Shown here: positions 15,163 to 19,054 of the stretch, one piece after another
Numbering within the stretch: the stretch's first letter is position 1
How the letters are laid out: each line of letters starts with the position of its first letter
Assembly: GCA_900543885.1 (NCBI GenBank)
Contig: UQTA01000059.1
Coordinates: 1 to 19,054, forward strand
DNA length: 19,054 nt
Reading direction: 5' to 3'
From: an uncultured Clostridium sp.
GTDB taxonomy: Bacteria > Bacillota > Clostridia > Lachnospirales > Lachnospiraceae
Notes under the pieces: generated by a model
The model's database searches: none
Told to the model about the DNA's origin: nothing
Seen by the model: the letters and a program-made list of their open reading frames with translations, nothing else
Position numbers and translations under genes: made by a program

Positions 15163-15630
15163 TCATCGATAAATTCTTTCTGTCAGACGCAGTTCATCCA
15201 TCATGTCTGTAAACCAGCGGATCTGAGACCGGATCTTCTCCCTCAGACGATCCGGATCTGCGCTTCCGCCTCCGATTTCAAAGAAATCACGGTCACTTTC
15301 CACTGCAATATGAACCTTTCCTTCCTTTAAAAAGCTCATATACAGCTTTCCGCCGCTTATTTTGGCCGCCGAAAGAATGTATTCTATGGCATGTGGTGTT
15401 AAAATATGGAAAACACGATCTCTGTCATCAGACCAGACTGTAAAGCGTTTGTCAAAGATCTCATTTCCTGTTTTAATGGTTTCCTCACCGATCAGCCGGG
15501 CAAAACCTGTTCTTGGAAACAGACTGACCTGTGCAGACAGTTCTCTGCCAAGATCGCAGACCAGCCACTGTCCCCTAAAGACTTCCCTCTTCTTATTTTC
15601 CCATACCTGCATAGACTTGTAAAAAGCCAT
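15163..15630 (-). CDS. DUF3137-type protein, N-terminally truncated, probable gene remnant
   Basis: The 155 aa correspond to the C-terminal half of the DUF3137 family: FRGQWLVCDLGRELSAQVSL, a FDKRFTVWSDDRDRVFHILTP segment, KLYMSFLKEGKVHIAVES and RWFTDMMDELRLTERIYR. Family members are normally about 300 residues, with an N-terminal cytosolic part and paired membrane helices; both are missing here. The frame is closed by a TAG nine codons upstream of the ATG (15660-15658). No Shine-Dalgarno precedes the ATG, and an SOS box lies only 6 nt upstream. The missing half is not found in the next 290 bases, which contain the uvrB promoter and a MITE-like insertion. I read this as a decayed fragment, though a short translated product is possible. 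Its stop overlaps an 11-mer, GTTACAGTTCA, shared with the MITE ends. Confidence 0.65.
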   Translation of the reverse strand: MAFYKSMQVWENKKREVFRGQWLVCDLGRELSAQVSLFPRTGFARLIGEETIKTGNEIFDKRFTVWSDDRDRVFHILTPHAIEYILSAAKISGGKLYMSFLKEGKVHIAVESDRDFFEIGGGSADPDRLREKIRSQIRWFTDMMDELRLTERIYR

Positions 15631-15635
15631 ATAGA

Positions 15636-15647
15636 GAACAAATGTTC
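15636..15647 (+). promoter_or_regulatory. SOS box (LexA operator) upstream of uvrB
   Basis: GAACAAATGTTC matches the Firmicute LexA/DinR consensus GAAC-N4-GTTC, including the RNRY centre (AAAT). uvrB is a standard SOS gene. Possible -10 boxes TATACT lie at 15659-15664 and, with an extended TGA in front, at 15682-15687. Confidence 0.75.
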
Positions 15648-15681
15648 TTTGTTCCGTCTATACTTTTTCCAAAATGCATGA

Positions 15682-15848
15682 TATACTTTGTTACAGTTCA
15701 GCCTTGCATCTTCTTGCCCGCTTATAGCGGACAAGAAGCTTTGGGCGTCTGCCTTATGAAGATTTAGCGCCAAAAGCACTTATGAAAACAAGTTTTCAAC
15801 GTACTTTTAACCCTAAATCTTCGCAAGGCTGAACTGTAACTATACTTT
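15682..15848. mobile_element. MITE-like element with 18-bp terminal inverted repeats and 8-bp target duplication
   Basis: The element proper is 15690-15840 (151 bp). Its ends GTTACAGTTCAGCCTTGC (15690-15707) and GCAAGGCTGAACTGTAAC (15823-15840) are perfect inverted repeats. It is flanked on both sides by the direct repeat TATACTTT (15682-15689 and 15841-15848). Inside are hairpin A (15710-15738, 7+5 bp stem around a C/A mismatch) and hairpin B (GAAGATTTAG 15758-15767 / CTAAATCTTC 15813-15822, with further inner pairing). The fold is a three-way junction. No transposase is encoded, so it would move in trans. It lies in the uvrB 5' region. Confidence 0.85.
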
Positions 15849-15921
15849 TTATAAATTCGGTTATGAGCAATAGCGAAAGCGGATTGCAACTATCCTTTGA
15901 CAAATTAAACAGGAGTACTTC

Positions 15922-17907
15922 ATGGATCATTTTAAATTAGTATCTGAATATAAACCTACCGGTGACCAGCCTCAGGCGATCGAACAGCTGGTCAAAGGAT
16001 TTAAAGAAGGAAATCAATTTGAAACCCTTTTAGGTGTTACTGGCTCCGGTAAGACATTTACCATGGCAAATGTAATAGAGCAGTTAAACCGCCCTACTCT
16101 GATCATTGCCCACAATAAAACGCTGGCAGCCCAGCTTTATTCTGAAATGAAGGAATTTTTCCCGGAAAACGCAGTAGAATACTTTGTATCTTACTACGAT
16201 TATTACCAGCCGGAAGCCTATGTTCCTTCTACAGATACCTACATTGAAAAAGACTCCTCTATTAACGATGAGATCGACAAGCTGCGTCATTCCGCTACTG
16301 CTGCTCTTTCAGAACGCCGGGATGTGGTAATTGTTGCCTCTGTGTCCTGTATTTATGGTCTGGGAAGTCCCATTGATTACCAGAACATGGTCATTTCCCT
16401 GCGCCCAGGTATGGAAAAAGACCGGGATGATGTGATCAAAAAGCTGATTGAGATCCAGTATGACCGCAATGACATGGATTTTAAGCGAGGAACTTTCCGG
16501 GTAAAAGGGGATGTTCTTGATATCTTCCCTGCTTATTCTGACAGCGAAGCCTACAGGATCGAATTTTTCGGTGATGAAGTAGACCGCATTATGGAAATCG
16601 ATACGGTGACCGGTGAGATCAAAGCACAGTTAGGCCACGTGGCGATCTTTCCTGCTTCCCACTATGTTGTCCCCAAGGAAAAGATGTTAGAGGCAACGGA
16701 ACACATTTTAGAGGAATTAAAAGAACGTGTAGCTTATTTTAAAAGTGAAGACAAGCTTTTAGAGGCCCAGCGCATTTCTGAACGCACCAATTTTGATGTG
16801 GAAATGATGCGGGAAACAGGATTCTGCTCTGGTATCGAAAATTATTCCAGGCATCTGACCGGTCTGGCACCGGGAGAACCGCCCTGTACGCTGATCGACT
16901 ATTTCCCGGAAGATTTCCTTATTATCGTAGATGAGTCCCACATTACACTGCCTCAGGTCCGGGGAATGTATGCCGGTGACCGTTCCCGTAAGTCTACACT
17001 GGTAAATTATGGTTTCCGTCTGCCCTCTGCACTGGATAACAGACCTTTGAACTTTGAGGAATTTGAAGGAAAGATCAACCAGATGATGTTTGTATCTGCC
17101 ACTCCTTCTGATTATGAAAGGGATCACGAACTGCTCCGTGCAGAACAGATCATCCGGCCTACGGGACTTTTGGATCCTGAGATCTCTGTCCGGCCGGTAG
17201 AAGGCCAGATCGACGATCTGATCTCTGAGGTAAACAAAGAAACTGCCGCCCACCACAAGGTTCTGATCACCACCCTTACCAAGAGAATGGCCGAAGACCT
17301 TACTGATTATATGCGGGAAGCAGGCATCCGTGTTAAATATCTCCATTCAGATATCGATACCTTAGAGCGGGCCCAGATCATCCGTGATATGCGTCTGGAT
17401 GTATTTGATGTCCTGGTAGGCATCAACCTTCTGCGTGAAGGTCTGGATATCCCGGAAATCACGCTGGTTGCCATTCTGGATGCAGATAAAGAGGGATTTC
17501 TCCGTTCTGAAACTTCCCTGATCCAGACCATCGGCCGTGCCGCCCGAAACTCTGAAGGCCATGTGATCATGTATGCCGATACCATCACCGATTCCATGAG
17601 AAAAGCCATTGACGAGACAGAGCGCCGCCGCAAGATCCAGCAGAAATACAATGAAGAACACGGTATCACACCTACTACCATTAAAAAGGCTGTCCGTGAC
17701 CTTATCGCTATTTCCAAGGCTGTGGAAAATCCTCACGGTTCTGATGAAAAAGATCTGGAATCCATGGATGAAAAAGAATTAAAGAAGCTTGCAAAAGAAC
17801 TGGAAAAGAAGATGCGTCAGGCTGCTGCAGAACTGAATTTCGAGGAAGCTGCTAACCTGCGTGACCGCATGATCGAAGTAAAGAAAATGCTGCTTGATAT
17901 GGAATAG
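15922..17907 (+). CDS. uvrB: Excinuclease ABC subunit UvrB
   Basis: Damage-verification helicase-like subunit of nucleotide excision repair, loaded by UvrA and partner of UvrC in the incision complex. The 661 aa are family length. Visible elements are the Q-motif region YKPTGDQPQAI, Walker A GVTGSGKT (38-45), the beta-hairpin Tyr-rich SYYDYYQPEAYVP (about 90-102) that clamps the strand, domain 2, Walker B/DESH (337-340), and FVSATPSDYE. Helicase motifs V and VI follow (LVGINLLREGLDIPE, QTIGRAARN). The C-terminal UVR domain (about 617-655, NFEEAANLRDRM) binds UvrC. AGGAG lies 6 nt before the ATG. An SOS box is upstream, and a MITE-like element separates the promoter from the gene. uvrA is not next to it here, unlike the common uvrB-uvrA order. 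Identity is certain. Confidence 0.99.
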   Translation: MDHFKLVSEYKPTGDQPQAIEQLVKGFKEGNQFETLLGVTGSGKTFTMANVIEQLNRPTLIIAHNKTLAAQLYSEMKEFFPENAVEYFVSYYDYYQPEAYVPSTDTYIEKDSSINDEIDKLRHSATAALSERRDVVIVASVSCIYGLGSPIDYQNMVISLRPGMEKDRDDVIKKLIEIQYDRNDMDFKRGTFRVKGDVLDIFPAYSDSEAYRIEFFGDEVDRIMEIDTVTGEIKAQLGHVAIFPASHYVVPKEKMLEATEHILEELKERVAYFKSEDKLLEAQRISERTNFDVEMMRETGFCSGIENYSRHLTGLAPGEPPCTLIDYFPEDFLIIVDESHITLPQVRGMYAGDRSRKSTLVNYGFRLPSALDNRPLNFEEFEGKINQMMFVSATPSDYERDHELLRAEQIIRPTGLLDPEISVRPVEGQIDDLISEVNKETAAHHKVLITTLTKRMAEDLTDYMREAGIRVKYLHSDIDTLERAQIIRDMRLDVFDVLVGINLLREGLDIPEITLVAILDADKEGFLRSETSLIQTIGRAARNSEGHVIMYADTITDSMRKAIDETERRRKIQQKYNEEHGITPTTIKKAVRDLIAISKAVENPHGSDEKDLESMDEKELKKLAKELEKKMRQAAAELNFEEAANLRDRMIEVKKMLLDME

Positions 17908-17956
17908 AATGAGTGCAGCAAAAAGCAAGCGGCTGCAGCGCAGACATTTATTTTTC
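17908..17956 (+). repeat. 49-bp dispersed intergenic repeat, copy 2
   Basis: It begins directly after the uvrB stop codon. It is 41/49 identical to the reverse complement of 12596-12644. It contains CTGC-agc-GCAG and a T-rich end (TTTATTTTT), so it may serve as a weak terminator or attenuator between uvrB and the hydrolase gene. Confidence 0.7.
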
Positions 17957-17989
17957 AAAAATAATTAAAAACACAGGAGAATGTACATC

Positions 17990-18868
17990 ATGGAAACAAA
18001 ACTTGTCCTTTTAGGAACTGGAACCCCAAACGCCTGCCCCAATGCCAGCGGACCTGCTTCTGCCGTGGTCGTTGGTGACAGAGCCTATCTGGTAGATTTT
18101 GGACCAGGCGTAGTACGTCAGGCTTCTAAAGCTTATTTTAACGGCATTGATGCCCTTCGCCCTGATCTCCTTACAGTGGCTTTTTCCACCCATCTGCACA
18201 CAGATCACACAGCCGGATACCCGGATCTGATCTTTACCCCCTGGGTGCTGGAGCGGGCTGTTCCATTAAAAGTTTTTGGCCCAAAAGGCTTAAAACATAT
18301 GACAGAACACATTTTAAAGGCCTATGAAACAGATATTGATTTCCGTATCCATGGCTTTGAAAAAGCCAATGAACAGGGCTACCAGGTAGATGTAACGGAA
18401 ATTGAAGAGCCAGGTATTGTTTATAAGGATAACCGTGTCACTGTAGAAGCATTTCCTGTCAGCCATGGAACTCTCATCAGCTACGGCTATAAATTTGTGA
18501 CTGCTGACCGCACCATTGTGATCTCAGGAGACACTGCCCCATTAGACATCGTAGCTGAAAAAGCCGCTGGCTGCGATATTCTTCTTCATGAAGTGGAATA
18601 CAGCGCTGGTATCACCTGCCGAGAACCAAAATGGCAGAAATATCACCAGGAAGTACACACCTTAAGTACAGACCTGGCAAAAGTAGCACAAAAAGCAAAG
18701 CCAAAACTTCTTGTCACCTATCATCGCATTTACCATATGAATATCCAGGACAATCATATCAATCTGGAAGCAGAAATGCGCCGCAGGGACGAAGCTATTT
18801 TAGATGAGATCCGTGCTGCCGGTTATGAGGGAATGACCGTAAACGGACGGGATCTGGAGGTATTTTAA
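17990..18868 (+). CDS. MBL-fold metallo-hydrolase (RNase Z/arylsulfatase-like)
   Basis: Metallo-beta-lactamase-fold hydrolase of 292 aa. The motifs are VLLGTGTPNA at the N-terminus, VDFGPGVVRQ, the metal-binding THLHTDHTAG (HxHxDH), FPVSHG, ISGDTAP (Asp ligand), LLHEVEY and TYHRIY (late His). This is the order found in the RNase Z/ElaC and arylsulfatase-like branch. The RNase Z exosite arm is not obvious, so a small-molecule hydrolase seems likelier than tRNA 3' processing. An ATG at 17981 is in frame, but AGGAG ends one base before it; the ATG at 17990, 10 nt from AGGAG, is preferred. The stop overlaps the start of the following transporter gene by one base (TAATG), so the two form a translationally coupled pair. 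The substrate is unknown. Confidence 0.85.
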   Translation: METKLVLLGTGTPNACPNASGPASAVVVGDRAYLVDFGPGVVRQASKAYFNGIDALRPDLLTVAFSTHLHTDHTAGYPDLIFTPWVLERAVPLKVFGPKGLKHMTEHILKAYETDIDFRIHGFEKANEQGYQVDVTEIEEPGIVYKDNRVTVEAFPVSHGTLISYGYKFVTADRTIVISGDTAPLDIVAEKAAGCDILLHEVEYSAGITCREPKWQKYHQEVHTLSTDLAKVAQKAKPKLLVTYHRIYHMNIQDNHINLEAEMRRRDEAILDEIRAAGYEGMTVNGRDLEVF

Positions 18869-18960
18869 TGAAAAAGGCACTATTTTACGGAATACTTGCT
18901 TCCTTTTTCTTTGCTTTCACCTTTTTAGTGACATGCTCCCCCCACTTAGCTAACGCTTGA
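18868..18960 (+). pseudogene. 5' fragment of a DMT/EmrE-like efflux transporter gene interrupted by an IS200/IS605-type element
   Basis: GGAGG lies 7 nt before an ATG that overlaps the stop of the MBL gene. The first 21 codons read MKKALFYGILASFFFAFTFL plus V, a first transmembrane helix typical of multidrug-resistance DMT transporters annotated as EmrE-like. The frame then enters the inserted element and stops at TGA within its terminal hairpin (18958-18960), leaving a 30-residue peptide. The rest of the gene would lie beyond the element, outside the window. The family call rests on about 21 residues and is tentative; the interruption is clear if the following hairpin is the element end. Confidence 0.6.
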
Positions 18961-19054
18961 AGTGGGGGCTTCTCGTTCGATTGCCCGATAGGGCAAAGCA
19001 TAAGCGAGCTATCCCCGTGTGTCCCACGGTTCTGTTGGAATCTTATTTGTATTT
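18931..19054 (-). mobile_element. Terminal part of an IS200/IS605-type (TnpB-associated) element, runs off window
   Basis: A GC-rich hairpin CCCCCACTT (18939-18947) / AAGTGGGGG (18960-18968), with an inner AGC-taac-GCT, sits at the boundary. Two further hairpins follow: TTGCCC-gata-GGGCAA (18981-18996) and CCGTG-N5-CACGG (19015-19029). Imperfect palindromes at the tips, absence of inverted terminal repeats and this CCCCACTT/AAGTGGGG style are typical of IS200/IS605 ends. Read on the minus strand the three hairpins resemble the 3' scaffold of a TnpB guide (omega) RNA, which would put tnpB to the right on the minus strand. No tnpB reading frame can be proven in the 120 bases visible. The exact boundary is uncertain by a few bases. 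Confidence 0.6.

Noticed and set aside
15492..15779. Minus-strand 95-codon frame spanning the MITE and DUF3137 remnant
   Set aside because: It runs through the MITE hairpins, overlaps the recognisable DUF3137 frame in another phase and has no family features.
15897..15902. TTGACA just upstream of uvrB as a -35 box
   Set aside because: The start codon is at 15922, leaving no room for a -10 and a transcription start.

Overview
The window looks like chromosome from an anaerobic Clostridia-type Firmicute, most likely Lachnospiraceae. This rests on several things: moderately low GC, strong AGGAGG-type ribosome sites, recognisable sigma-A promoters, a DUF5688 protein, a DUF3137 fragment, a choline-binding-type repeat protein, a PfoR-like PTS-IIC protein and a Firmicute-type SOS box. 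The species assignment is inference.

Layout. Positions 1-2124 (minus) hold a two-gene D-amino-acid unit: a D-cysteine desulfhydrase-family PLP enzyme followed by an N-acyl-D-amino-acid deacylase that runs off the left edge. A GntR-like palindrome sits in its promoter. Positions 2297-8971 (minus) form a tightly packed operon: membrane-anchored protein, queA, rluF, ligA, metA and a lipoprotein. It starts at a good promoter (9010-9038) and ends at a hairpin terminator (2215-2290). Next come a solitary PTS-IIC/PfoR-like gene (9168-10259, minus) with an inverted-repeat operator over its -35 box, a DUF3298/RsiV-like lipoprotein (10589-12331, minus) and tRNA-Arg(CCG) (12424-12495, plus). A 406-base stretch without a gene follows the tRNA; it holds structured palindromes and one copy of a dispersed repeat. 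A DUF5688 gene (12902-13816, plus) converges with a secreted cell-wall-binding repeat protein (13819-15000, minus). A DUF3137 remnant (minus) and uvrB (plus) diverge at 15631-15921. uvrB is followed by the second repeat copy, an MBL-fold hydrolase and the first codons of a DMT/EmrE-like transporter gene, which is interrupted by an IS200/IS605-type element end running off the right edge.

The most notable structure is a 151-bp MITE-like element at 15690-15840. It has 18-bp perfect terminal inverted repeats, two internal hairpins and an exact 8-bp target duplication (TATACTTT). It appears to have inserted at the -10 box of the uvrB promoter, so that the -10 hexamer is duplicated and the element probably lies in the uvrB leader RNA, downstream of a LexA-type SOS box. 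Other points of interest are a LigA with two substituted adenylation-pocket residues, a MetA carrying Glu111 (predicting acetyl-CoA use), the disrupted transporter with a possible TnpB guide-RNA end, and a 49-bp dispersed repeat.
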